From NCBI RefSeq assembly GCF_900106645.1, contig NZ_FNMV01000011.1, positions 92,459 to 156,458 of the forward strand: 64,000 nt of DNA. Reading direction: 5' to 3'. The DNA is from Flavobacterium degerlachei (GTDB taxonomy: Bacteria; Bacteroidota; Bacteroidia; Flavobacteriales; Flavobacteriaceae). The position numbers and the translations under genes are program-made. The notes below the pieces were generated by a model. That model did not search any database and had not been told where the DNA came from. It saw only the letters and a list, made by a program, of their open reading frames with translations. Shown here in pieces: positions 28,801 to 37,700 of the stretch (the stretch's first letter is position 1; each line of letters starts with the position of its first letter).

Positions 28801-31800
28801 TCTACTATGCATGTTGTAACAGTTACGCCAACAGTCTCCATAAATTCATTTTCACCGACAACTTCAACACGTTGCCAGGGCAATGGATCTGTGACTACCA
28901 CAACAACAGCAAATAATTCCACAGGAATTACTTATAGCTTAGACACAGCCACTGCTGCTTTTTCGGGTAATAATATCGATTCTAGCACAGGAGTTGTAAC
29001 TTATGCGGCGGGATGGAGCGGAACAACAACAATTACAGCAAGTGCGGCAGGATGTAATGGTCCTGCAACTACCATGCATATTGTAACAGTTACACCAACA
29101 GTAACCATCAATGCATTTTCAGCGGCAACTGCAACACGTTGCCAAGGGGCAGGAACGGTAACTACTACAACGACTGCTAGTAACTCAACGGGAATTATTT
29201 ACAGTCTGGATGCAGCAAGTATAGCAGCTGGAAACACGATTATTGCGGCGACAGCTGCAGTAACTTATGCTGCAGGATGGAGCGGAACAACAACCATTAC
29301 AGCAAGTGCAGCAGGATGTAACGGCCCAGCAACTACCACGCACGTTGTGACAGTAACTCCAACGGTAACCATAAATTCATTTCCATCGACAACTTCAATA
29401 CGTTGTCAAGGAGCAGCATCTGTGACTACCACAACAACAGCAAATAATTCCACAGGAATTACTTATAATCTAGATACTGCCAGCTTAACTGCAGGGAACT
29501 CAATTGTTGCCACTACAGGTGCCGTGACTTATGTGGCAGGATGGAGCGGTACAACAACCATTACAGCAAGTGCAGCAGGATGTAATGGCCCAGCATCTAC
29601 TATGCATGTTGTAACAGTTACGCCAACAGTCTCCATAAATTCATTTTCACCGACAACTTCAACACGTTGCCAGGGCGCCGGATCTGTGACTACCACAACA
29701 ACAGCAAATAATTCCACAGGAATTACTTATAGCTTAGACACAGCCACTGCTGCTTTTTCGGGTAATGGTATCGATTCTAGCACAGGAGTTGTAACTTATG
29801 CGGAGGGATGGAGCGGAACAACAACAATTACAGCAAGTGCGGCAGGATGTAATGGTCCTGCAACTACCATGCATATTGTAACAGTTACACCAACAGTAAC
29901 CATCAATGCATTTTCACCGACAACTTCAACACGTTGCCAAGGGGCAGGAACAGTAATTACTACAACGACCGCTAATAACTCAACAGGAATTATTTACAGT
30001 CTGGATGCAGCAAGTATAGCAGCTGGAAACACGATTATTGCGGCTACAGCTGCAGTAACTTATGCTCCAGGATGGAGCGGAATGACAACTATTACAGCAA
30101 GTGCAGCAGGATGTAATGGCCCAGCTACAAAATCACATACAGTAACAATCACTCCTACTTCCATTGGAGGAACTTTAGCTGGTTATGCAACTGATCAGTC
30201 GGGCAATCCATATAATAATCCAATTATTTACAGCAAAAACCTTCTAGCCTGCTTATCAACAGATGGTTTGTTAGTTTTAAGTGGATATACTGGAAACATA
30301 ATTCGATGGGAATATTCAATCAATGCTGGAATAAATTGGAATACACTTAGCAATACAACTAACAGTTATGCCTATTCTAGCATTCCACAAACAAGAATAT
30401 ACAGAGCAGTTATTCAGAGTGGAAACTGCGCAATTTCATACTCTAATATCGTAACCGTAAGTGTGGTACCACAGGATATTAAACCTACACCTGTTACTAC
30501 ATCAAAAACAACAATGTGTTTAGGTGAAACCACTGTATTTAATGCAACTAGTGGTTTTGCCACAGGACAAAACATAGAAGGAGGAGGTTTTAATACTGGG
30601 CAATTTCCTGATAAGACTAATCCTGACAAATGGCGGTTAGATGGAGTTGCTGTGGGAACTGCTTGGACAGCTTCAGCAAACAATACTAAACCTAACAATT
30701 GGGCGGGAACAAACGGTCACCCTTTTGGAACATATCCAATTTTTTATGATTCATCAGACAAAAAATTTGCCATATCAAATGGAGATCTATTAAATACATA
30801 TTATGGTGGAACTAGGGACAACACTACACTAGAAACTCCAAGGTTTAACACTTTCGGACTTTCAACTGCAACTTTTGATGTTCAACTGGCTTGGAATTTA
30901 GAAATAAATGATTATGCTAAAATTGAATTATCACTTGATGGAGGTGTAAATTATAATATTATGCTTTTCAGTAAAGTAGGAAAAACAGCCTCTGCAATTT
31001 TCAATCCATTGCAACAATTTTCATTTGATTTATCAGACTATGTTGGACAAAAAGATCTGAGAATAAAATTTACATTCAAAGGAACTACAATAAATAGCGC
31101 ATGGGCTTTAGATGAAATAAAAATACCATCTCCTCCTGCAGGTCCGGGTATTGTATGGACAGATGAAAACCATAATATCATTGGAACCACAAACACTCAT
31201 TCAGAAACTCCTGTATCTCCAGGGGTTTATAACTTTGCGGTTACATCATTTTTAAATGGATGCATATACGACATTACGCCTAGCAATACTGTCTATGTAC
31301 CTGTAAATGTTAATTTAGCATATGCTGGAAAAGACGTGGCTATCTTACCCGTTGATTGTGGTAATAATTTTGTGAAGCTTAATGCTTATGACAATAGAGA
31401 AACAGCAGATAAAAATATCGCTAATGGTGCTTTTGACAATAATTATCAACCCGGAACACAGCCCGGAACTGGAGCGACAGGAAAATGGACCATTAAATCA
31501 ACTAGTACATGTGGAACGGGAACTTTTTCTCCAAATGATGCAGACCCTAGAGCGACTTTTACTGGCGAATCTGGAACCTATGTGTTAACTTGGACCACTG
31601 GAGGCTGCTCTGATGATGTACAAATTATATTTACAGATTGTAAAAGTATTAATTTTGATGGTGTAAATGACAATATAACCTTTAAAGGCAACTACGATTT
31701 AACCAATTCATTTAGTATTGAAGTTTGGGTAAAACCTAATTCAATAACCGGAGCTCAAACTATTTTTTCAAAACGCGATGCCAATAATTCTGCGACTGGA

Positions 31801-34320
31801 TATGATTTAAAATTAGCAGGAAGTATCGTTTCATTTAATTGGAATTCTACTGGAACTATTCAATCAAATTATTCAATTAGTACAAGCAGGTGGTATCATA
31901 TTGCAGTTACTTTTAATGGTACAACTTATAGATTATATATTGATGGTATAGAGGTGAGTAACCCATCAGGTATCACTGGTACTAAACCAATCGATAATGA
32001 TTTTGATTGCATTTTAGGAGCAATGGATCAAACAGGAAGTCCACCCAATAAACCCGTTAAATATTTCAATGGGTGGATGGATGAACTTAGAATTTGGAAT
32101 ACATCACTGACACCTGAACAATTGCATCAAATGATGAATCAGGAAATTATAACTAGCCTAACTGTAGCTGGTAATGTACAAGGAGCAATAGTGCCAATAG
32201 ACGTTAATGGTTTATCTTGGACAACTAATTTATTAGGATATTATCAAATGAATTCTATTAGTTGCGGTTATCTTTATCCAACAAAAGGAACAGCTATAGG
32301 TAAATTAAGAAACATAACAACAGTAGAAGATCAGACAGCTCCTATTCCATATACCTCAAAAACAGATGGAAACTGGACCGACACAACTCTAACAACCCCT
32401 TGGACCTATGGAAATTCTGTATGGGATTATCCAAATAGCACAGGTTATAATGGAACGCCTATAGATTGGAATATTGTAATGGCATCACATAACATTAATT
32501 CTGGAAATAAGGACATAACATTATTGGGATTACTCTCAACTGCTGGAAAAATAACGATAGCAGACCCAGTAGTGACTAATCCTATTGAAAAAAATGATGG
32601 TCAATTGCTATGGATAACTTACTACTTAAAATTGAATGGTAACATTGATTTAGTGGGTGAATCACAATTAGTAGAAAAAAGATACACTACAACTCAATTT
32701 AGTGAAAGTATTTTAGATCCAACAAGTACAGGATTTATTAAAATTGATCAACAAGGCAAAAAAAACAGTTTTAATTACAATTACTGGTCTTCACCCGTTA
32801 GCCTAATTCAAGGGATTTCGAATAATGTGCCGTATATAATTAAAAATATTTTAAAAGATGGAACAATTTCCAATAGTCCAAAAATAATATCTTTTGGAAC
32901 CACTTTTAATTACGCCGATACGTATTCAGACCCTATAAAAATCACGGACCGTTGGATTTGGTCTTATAACTCTCAAATAATAGACGGAGATGACTGGGGA
33001 AATTATTACAAATGGAATCATATTACAAGTAACGGCACGATAAAAACTGGCGAAGGGTTTACTATGAAGGGAACTGGTGGGGCAGCTGACACAACAGCCC
33101 TGCAAAACTATGTCTTCGTTGGAAAACCAAATTCGGGAACCATTTCACTCAACCTAATTAAGAACAATAGTTATTTGATAGGAAACCCCTATCCGTCTGC
33201 TCTTGATGCAGATGAATTTATAAAAGACAATATCAAAGAAACAATAAATGGTAATATTGGCAGAAACACTGAAAATAGATTCAATGGCGTACTCTATTTC
33301 TGGGATCATTTTGGCTTATCAAATAATCATTTATTAGCAGAATATGAAGGCGCTTATGCCACTTATACTTTAATGGGAGGTGCACCAGGAGTTGGCAGCA
33401 GTCCTTTAACCGCTGGTGGGACTGGAACCAAAATTCCAGAACGTTATATAGCGGTGGGACAAGGATTTTTTGTAAACGCATCATTAGACTCCGCTGTAGG
33501 TACAACAGCAGAAATAGTTCAAGGAGGAACTCTTAATTTTAAAAACAGTCAAAGAAAGTTCGAAAGAGAAAGTTCTGGAAATTCACTATTTATGAAAGCA
33601 GCTGAAAACACCAAATTAAAAGAAGACGCAAAAGATACAAGATTAAAAATCAGACTGGGATTTGACAGCACTGTTGGCACACATCGCCAACTATTAGTTG
33701 GCGTTGATAAAAATACAACGAATCAATTTGACATTGGTTATGATGCCCCTATGTTTGGTAGTAGTAGCAATGATATCTATTGGGAATTAGCTGATAGTAA
33801 GTTTGTAATTCAAGCAGTGGCTAATTTTAATGATGATCAAATAATTCCTTTTGGGCTAATTGTCGCAAACAAAGGTACCGCAACTATCAAACTTGATAAG
33901 CTAGAAAATATACCTCAAAGCTTACAAATTTATTTATATGACAACCTGACTACTACTTATTATGATATAAAAAATAATGCCTTTACAATACCCCTCGATG
34001 TTGGAGAGTACAAAAGTCGATTCTCTTTACGATTTTCTGAAAAAACACTCAACGTAGATGAATTTAATTTGTCCGAAGGTATTTCAGTTTACTATACAAA
34101 TAATAATAAAATACTAAACATAGAAAACAACTTTATCGAAGAAACGGTCGATAAGATTTTCCTTTTTAACATGTTGGGGCAATCCATTGCAAATTGGGAT
34201 GTAAAAGAAAGAAAACAAAATAACATTCAAATCCCGATAAAAAACATGCCTTCAGGGGTGTATATTGTAAAACTCAAAACTTCAAATGGGGATTTTAGCA
34301 AAAAAATAATTATCCCCTGA
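22807..34320 (+). CDS. Giant T9SS-secreted repeat protein (3837 residues)
   Basis: Signal peptide at 1-21 (LILNSIYSFGQ). Three arrays follow: eight 80-residue units (about 199-838), six 89-residue units (about 1118-1651) and seven units of about 88 residues (about 1832-2450), all Thr/Ser/Ala-rich Ig-like beta modules. After further Ig-like sequence there is a LamG domain from about 2948 (INFDGVNDNITFKGNYDL), then the conserved tail shared with the neighbouring paralogues (YNYWSSPV, GNPYPSALDADEFI, VGQGFFV, FKNSQR). A type A T9SS sorting domain closes it from about 3778 (LFNMLGQSI, KKIIIP). The shape is that of a long surface adhesin: stalk of repeats, binding domain and anchor signal. The near-identical repeats suggest array length may vary between strains and may challenge assembly. 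Function beyond secretion is inference. Confidence 0.88.
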   Translation: MKKKYLFLILLILNSIYSFGQCSGVNGSISICDSSATPIDLFSLITSEDSGGSWTRTSGTGGNFNAGAGTFIPDSGATTSTFIYTATAPCSDSSLATININPNLPASVIIEASATTICDGTSVTFTAIPTNSGSDPLYQWQINGLNTGANSSGNTFSSSNLTDGNVISVVLTSNATPCVLGSPATSNYVTLTVSPIPNVVVTNPSAVCATATVDLTLAAVTSGSTAGLIYSYWLNAAATISYDTPTATTTGTYYIKGTTAAGCYEIKPVTVTESPLPTVVTNNPTSVCAPSTVDLTVTAVTAGSTAGLTYTYWTNAAATILYDTPTTASTGTYYIKGTTAAGCYDIKPVMVTINTSPTVVTNDPASVCSPSTVDLSVTAVTAGSTAGLTYTYWTNAAATISYDTPTTASTGTYYIKGTTVAGCYDIKPVTVTVNQSPTVVITNPPAACSPSTVNLTATAVTAGSTATLTFTYWTDAAATVSYATPTAAVAGTYYIKGITASGCFDIQPITVIINPTPTVVITNPSAVCSPSTVNLTAAAVTAGSTASLTFTYWTDAAATISYDTPTIASTGTYYIKGTTAADCYDIKPITVTVNPSPIVLITNPPAACSPSTVNLTAASVTAGSTASLTFTYWTDAAATISYDTPTTASTGTYYIKGTTAVGCYDIKPVTVTINPSPIVLITNPPTACSPSTVNLTAAAVTAGSTAGLTYTYWTNAAATISSATPTAAIAGTYYIKGITASGCFDIKPITVTINPKPNVVITDPAAVCSPSTVNLTATAVTAGSTASLTYTYWTDAAATISYATPTTAGTGTYYIKGATAAGCYDIKPVTVTVNPTVIPSVSISSSSTTICSGTSVTFTATPTNGGSAPSYQWKNGATLVGTNSPTYTTTTLANNATISVVMTSNAICPSPSTATSTTIVMSVFTGNPSGWNGSTSITVSNQSICPPATVTLSVPAASNAQYYQWNLPTGWIITSGNLTNSITVSVSSSAALGNQVITVKAINPCGSENTTVSTPSNGKDRIIVNSFNGVTVSPSSQTVCANSSIIVTGVLTGNATSGNWTATNGNITLQSQVGSTITAIFTPTISGGSATATITTNIPTGSCPNTPATATVAVTVNPLPLAAGIINGSATVCQGENSIAYAVPAITNATGYSWSLPTGATITNGANTNSITVNYSNTATSGNIAVYGTNACGNGTVSAKFAVTLNPLPLAAGIINGSATVCQGENSVAYTVPTITNATGYSWSLPTGATIANGANTNSITVNYSNTATSGNIAVYGTNACGNGTVSANFAVTLNPLPLAAGIINGSATVCQGENSVAYTVPTITNATGYSWSLPTGATIANGANTNSITINYSNTAASGNIAVYGTNACGNGTVSANFAVTLNLLPLAAGIINGSAIVCQGQNSVAYTVPTITNATGYSWSLPTGATIANGANTNSITVNYSNTATSGNIAVYGTNACGNGTVSANFAVTLNPLPLAAGIITGSAIVCQGPNSVAYTVPTITNATGYSWSLPTGATIANGANTNSITVNYSNTATSGNIAVYGTNACGNGTVSANFAVTLNLLPLAAGIINGSAIVCQGQNSVAYTVPTITNATGYSWSLPTGATIANGANTNSITVNYSNTATSGNIAVYGTNACGNGAVSANFAVTVNQPPLINTQPKPSQTVCSGFPISFSVIATGTGLTYQWKKGGTNIIGATSNTYSIPNVSTVDAGNYTVVVSGTSACSSVTSNEAVLIVNQDIDITNHPSAQVKCEGLNATFSVTAIGTISSYVWRKNGIPISNGGNISTATTSTITFTGLLLSNAGSYDVVVSSPGGTCSQTISNPAILTVTPTVTINAFSAATSTRCQGAGTVTTTTTASNSTGITYSLDTASLAAGNTIIAATSAVTYAAGWSGTTTITASAAGCNGPATTTHVVTVTPTVTINSFPSTTPIRCQGAASVTTTTTANNSTGITYTLDTASLTAGNSIVATTGTVTYVAGWSGTTTITASAAGCNGPASTMHVVTVTPTVSINSFSPTTSTRCQGNGSVTTTTTANNSTGITYSLDTATAAFSGNNIDSSTGVVTYAAGWSGTTTITASAAGCNGPATTMHIVTVTPTVTINAFSAATATRCQGAGTVTTTTTASNSTGIIYSLDAASIAAGNTIIAATAAVTYAAGWSGTTTITASAAGCNGPATTTHVVTVTPTVTINSFPSTTSIRCQGAASVTTTTTANNSTGITYNLDTASLTAGNSIVATTGAVTYVAGWSGTTTITASAAGCNGPASTMHVVTVTPTVSINSFSPTTSTRCQGAGSVTTTTTANNSTGITYSLDTATAAFSGNGIDSSTGVVTYAEGWSGTTTITASAAGCNGPATTMHIVTVTPTVTINAFSPTTSTRCQGAGTVITTTTANNSTGIIYSLDAASIAAGNTIIAATAAVTYAPGWSGMTTITASAAGCNGPATKSHTVTITPTSIGGTLAGYATDQSGNPYNNPIIYSKNLLACLSTDGLLVLSGYTGNIIRWEYSINAGINWNTLSNTTNSYAYSSIPQTRIYRAVIQSGNCAISYSNIVTVSVVPQDIKPTPVTTSKTTMCLGETTVFNATSGFATGQNIEGGGFNTGQFPDKTNPDKWRLDGVAVGTAWTASANNTKPNNWAGTNGHPFGTYPIFYDSSDKKFAISNGDLLNTYYGGTRDNTTLETPRFNTFGLSTATFDVQLAWNLEINDYAKIELSLDGGVNYNIMLFSKVGKTASAIFNPLQQFSFDLSDYVGQKDLRIKFTFKGTTINSAWALDEIKIPSPPAGPGIVWTDENHNIIGTTNTHSETPVSPGVYNFAVTSFLNGCIYDITPSNTVYVPVNVNLAYAGKDVAILPVDCGNNFVKLNAYDNRETADKNIANGAFDNNYQPGTQPGTGATGKWTIKSTSTCGTGTFSPNDADPRATFTGESGTYVLTWTTGGCSDDVQIIFTDCKSINFDGVNDNITFKGNYDLTNSFSIEVWVKPNSITGAQTIFSKRDANNSATGYDLKLAGSIVSFNWNSTGTIQSNYSISTSRWYHIAVTFNGTTYRLYIDGIEVSNPSGITGTKPIDNDFDCILGAMDQTGSPPNKPVKYFNGWMDELRIWNTSLTPEQLHQMMNQEIITSLTVAGNVQGAIVPIDVNGLSWTTNLLGYYQMNSISCGYLYPTKGTAIGKLRNITTVEDQTAPIPYTSKTDGNWTDTTLTTPWTYGNSVWDYPNSTGYNGTPIDWNIVMASHNINSGNKDITLLGLLSTAGKITIADPVVTNPIEKNDGQLLWITYYLKLNGNIDLVGESQLVEKRYTTTQFSESILDPTSTGFIKIDQQGKKNSFNYNYWSSPVSLIQGISNNVPYIIKNILKDGTISNSPKIISFGTTFNYADTYSDPIKITDRWIWSYNSQIIDGDDWGNYYKWNHITSNGTIKTGEGFTMKGTGGAADTTALQNYVFVGKPNSGTISLNLIKNNSYLIGNPYPSALDADEFIKDNIKETINGNIGRNTENRFNGVLYFWDHFGLSNNHLLAEYEGAYATYTLMGGAPGVGSSPLTAGGTGTKIPERYIAVGQGFFVNASLDSAVGTTAEIVQGGTLNFKNSQRKFERESSGNSLFMKAAENTKLKEDAKDTRLKIRLGFDSTVGTHRQLLVGVDKNTTNQFDIGYDAPMFGSSSNDIYWELADSKFVIQAVANFNDDQIIPFGLIVANKGTATIKLDKLENIPQSLQIYLYDNLTTTYYDIKNNAFTIPLDVGEYKSRFSLRFSEKTLNVDEFNLSEGISVYYTNNNKILNIENNFIEETVDKIFLFNMLGQSIANWDVKERKQNNIQIPIKNMPSGVYIVKLKTSNGDFSKKIIIP
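23401..25320 (+). repeat. Array A: eight 240-bp coding repeats
   Basis: Exactly spaced units of 240 bp (80 residues) starting at 23401, each with PSTVxL, VTAGSTA, TYWTxAAAT, GTYYIKG and GCYDIKP landmarks. Later units are very alike, with mosaic differences such as the SYDTPTTAST and SYATPTAAVA alternatives. Confidence 0.9.
26158..27759 (+). repeat. Array B: six 267-bp coding repeats
   Basis: Six in-phase units of 267 bp (89 residues) beginning at 26158, 26425, 26692, 26959, 27226 and 27493. Each runs LPLAAGIINGSA, CQGENS, GYSWSLPTGATI, NTNSITVNYSN and AVYGTNACGNG. Units 4 and 6 are nearly identical at the DNA level, including rare variants, which implies a recent two-unit (534-bp) duplication. 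Confidence 0.9.
28300..30154 (+). repeat. Array C: seven units in a 795-bp higher-order repeat
   Basis: Units of about 265 bp come in three types that recur in order (RCQGAGT, RCQGAAS, then RCQGNGS or RCQGAGS). The blocks starting at 28300, 29095 and 29890 are 795 bp apart, giving two full trimers and a seventh mixed unit. Confidence 0.88.
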
Positions 34321-34348
34321 GCTTTCAATAAAAGTTCTTAATAGAAAG

Positions 34349-34375
34349 AAAACTGTCTAAAAAGGCAGTTTTTTT
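34349..34375 (+). terminator. Terminator of the second T9SS gene
   Basis: AAAACTGTCT (34349-34358) pairs with AGGCAGTTTT (34363-34372) with one G-U pair, followed by T's. It resembles the hairpin at 22415, as expected for paralogous genes duplicated with their ends. Confidence 0.7.
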
Positions 34376-34401
34376 TTGAGCTTATTTCTAAAAGAAAAAA
34401 C

Positions 34402-34466
34402 TATTTTTGTAAGAAACTAAGACTATCAAATCGAGTAGTTCATCGATTAAATATTCATTTTATCGA
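34402..34466 (+). promoter_or_regulatory. Candidate promoter and leader motif of the third T9SS gene
   Basis: TATTTTTG at 34402-34409 fits a -7 box. AGTAGTTCATC (34434-34444) and TTTATCGA (34459-34466) repeat the motif found before the second gene. ATCGATTAAA itself occurs twice, 20 bases apart (34442 and 34462), followed by a run of 12 A's (34469-34480). If the -7 box is used, the leader would be over 300 bases long. Confidence 0.4.
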
Positions 34467-34680
34467 TTAAAAAAAAAAAACAAACAACAACCATTTTAAA
34501 AAGCTATCTTTTAGGCAGATAAGCCTTATGATTTATATTTAAAATGTATTAAAAACGCTTTAAATAAATAAAAATTTTATTCCTTTTTAGTAAAAAAAAG
34601 GCGTTTAAATAGATTTTCATACTGCTTCATTTTTCCTTAACGGAAATAATATATCTTCAATAAAAGATCATTATAACGAT

Positions 34681-34711
34681 GAATTTATCATAGATTTTCT
34701 ATGATAAATTC
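34681..34711 (+). promoter_or_regulatory. Hairpin in the leader of the third T9SS gene
   Basis: GAATTTATCATAG (34681-34693) and its exact complement (34699-34711) form a 13-bp stem with a 5-base loop, 42 bases before the start codon. There is no strong T-tract. It may be an operator or an RNA structure affecting translation. Confidence 0.5.
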
Positions 34712-34753
34712 AAGAAAATACTGGTTTTTTTTTAATTCAAAAGTGACACTTTT

Positions 34754-37700
34754 ATGGAAAAAAAATACTTTTTTATACTCTTACTATTTATAAGTTTTCT
34801 ATACAGCTACGGACAAAATACAGGCGATTTTCGTTCAAACAACAGCATTACTTCCGGTTGGAGTTCCAATACTTCTTGGGAAACTTATGATATTGCAACA
34901 AATTTGTGGACGACAGCTTTATCATACCCAGGAGAAAACCCAGGAACTTATTCTGTTACTATATTAATAGGGGATGAAATAACAATTTCATCCAATCTTT
35001 CTACGGCGTCTATGGGGGATTTAACTATCAATGGAATTCTAGATTTACAAGGTGGAACAAATCCAAAGCAAATAAGTATTGATACAAAGCTTTTAAATAT
35101 CTCCTCTACTGGTGTCTTTAATTTTAGTAATCAAAAGACAGAGTTATATTTACCACAGAATGCTGTAATTAAAATAGATTCTGGAGGCGATATTTCAGGA
35201 GCATGCTCCAATAACACTAAAATATATATCGATAATGAACTCATTGCAGTATGCAGTGGAGTAGCTGGAAACGTATCAACATTTGGAGAAGTAGGTGCCG
35301 GTTCTGGAATACTCAACGCAAACATCACAACTCCAATAGACTATTCTTCAACCATTTGTAATGGAATTGACATACAACTAGATGGAAGAGAGGAAGGTTC
35401 AACAACTGGTACCGTAAACTATCTTTGGTCAGTAAAGGACTTTAATTATAATGATGTTACTATCTCCAACAACACTTCAATTTCAACATCTTTTACTCCC
35501 TCAATTGCAGGAGAATATTCGATTTCATTTACTGTTAGCGATGGAAACTATTCAAACACCGAAACAAAAACAGTTACTGTACAGGATTTAATAACTGAAG
35601 GCGCCATAGGTACCTCACAAAACATTTGCTATAACAGCGCTCCGGGAACACTTTCTTCCGTATCCGACGGTACCGCAAGTGGAACAATATCTTACGAGTG
35701 GCAAACTGATGCAAGTGGTAGTTTTACAACAATCCCTAGTGTTTATACAGAATATTACTCTCCCCCAACTTTAACAAAAACAACTAATTATCAAAGAAGA
35801 ACTATTTCAACACAAAATGGAGTGAGCTGTTATTCTGGGTATACAACTCCTGTAACTATTACTGTTGATGATATTGAACCAGTATTCACGTTATCTCCAG
35901 CGAGTCTTACCATAGAATGTTCCGCAAGTACTTTGCCTGCTGACACCAATGGACCAGCTACTGCTACCGATAATTGCGCCACTCCTACCATCGCATCTTC
36001 TGATGTCGTTGTTAATGGAACTGGAAACAATAAAACAATCACCAGAACTTGGACTGCTACCGATGACAATTCTAATGTGAGTTCGTATGTTCAAACCATA
36101 ACTGTTACAGACACAACTAAACCAGTATTCTCTTTATCTCCAGCGAGTCTTACCATAGAATGTTCCGCAAGTACATTGCCTGCTGACACCAATGGACCAG
36201 CTACTGCTACCGATAATTGCGCCACTCCTACAATTGCATCTTCTGATGTCGTTGTTAATGGAACTGGAAACAATAAAACAATCACTAGAACTTGGACTGC
36301 TACCGATGCCAATTCCAATGTGAGTTCCTATGTTCAAACCATAACTGTTACAGACACAACTATACCAGTATTCACTTTATCTCCAGCGAGTCTTACCATA
36401 GAATGTTCCGCAAGTACTTTGCCTGCTGACACCAATGGCCCAGCTACTGCTACCGATAATTGCGCCACTCCTACCATTGCATCTTCTGATGGCGTTGTTA
36501 ATGGAACTGGAAACAATAAAACAATCACCAGAACTTGGACTGCTACCGATGCCAATTCTAATGTGAGTTCGTATGTTCAAACCATAACTGTTACAGACAC
36601 AACCAAACCAACGCTTACTGCAATTGCAAATAGAGACGAAAATGTGGGGGCTTCTTGTAGCTTTAGCATTCCTGATTATACTAGTTTAACTACTGCTGCT
36701 GACAATTGTACTGCTGTGGGAAGTATAGTTAAAACTCAAGTGCCGATTGCAGGAACTGTGAGTAGTGGTCACAACACGGCGCAAATCATTACCATTACAG
36801 CTAATGATGGAAATGGTAACACAGAGACTACAACTTTCACCATTACTTTGAAGGATGCAACGCCTCCTGTAACTCCAACTTTAGCAGATGTGAACGTGGG
36901 ACAATGCACAGGAACGCCTAATACTCCAACAACTACTGATATTTGCGCAGGAACTATCACGGGTACTACAACAACTTCTTTTCCAATCACTACCCAAGGG
37001 ACTACCGTTATAACTTGGAATTTTAATGATGGAAATGGAAATTCAACTTCGGCCAATCAAAATGTAATTGTCGATGATACAACTAATCCAACGCTTACTG
37101 CAATTGCGAATAGAAACGAAAATGTGGGGGCTTCTTGTAGCTTTAGCATTCCTAATTATACTAGTTTAACTACTGCTGCTGACAATTGTACTGCTGTGGG
37201 AAGTATCGTTAAAACTCAAGTGCCGATTGCAGGAACTGTGATTAGTGGTCACAACACGGCGCAAATCATTACCATTACAGCTAATGATGGAAATAGTAAC
37301 ACAGAGACTACAACTTTCACCATTACTTTGAAGGATGCAACGCCTCCTGTAACTCCAACTTTAGCAGATGTGAACGTGGGACAATGCACAGGAACGCCTA
37401 ATACTCCAACAACTACTGATATTTGCGCAGGAACTATCACGGGTACTACAACAACTTCTTTTCCAATCACTACCCAAGGGACTACCGTTATAACTTGGAA
37501 TTTTAATGATGGAAATGGAAATTCAACTTCGGCCAATCAAAATGTAATTATTGATGATACAACCAAACCAACGCTTACTGCAATTCCGAATAGAAACGAA
37601 AATGTGGGGGCTTCTTGTAGCTTTAGCATTCCTAATTATACCAGTTTAACTACTGCTGCTGACAATTGTACTGCCGTAGGAAGTATCGTTAAAACTCAAT

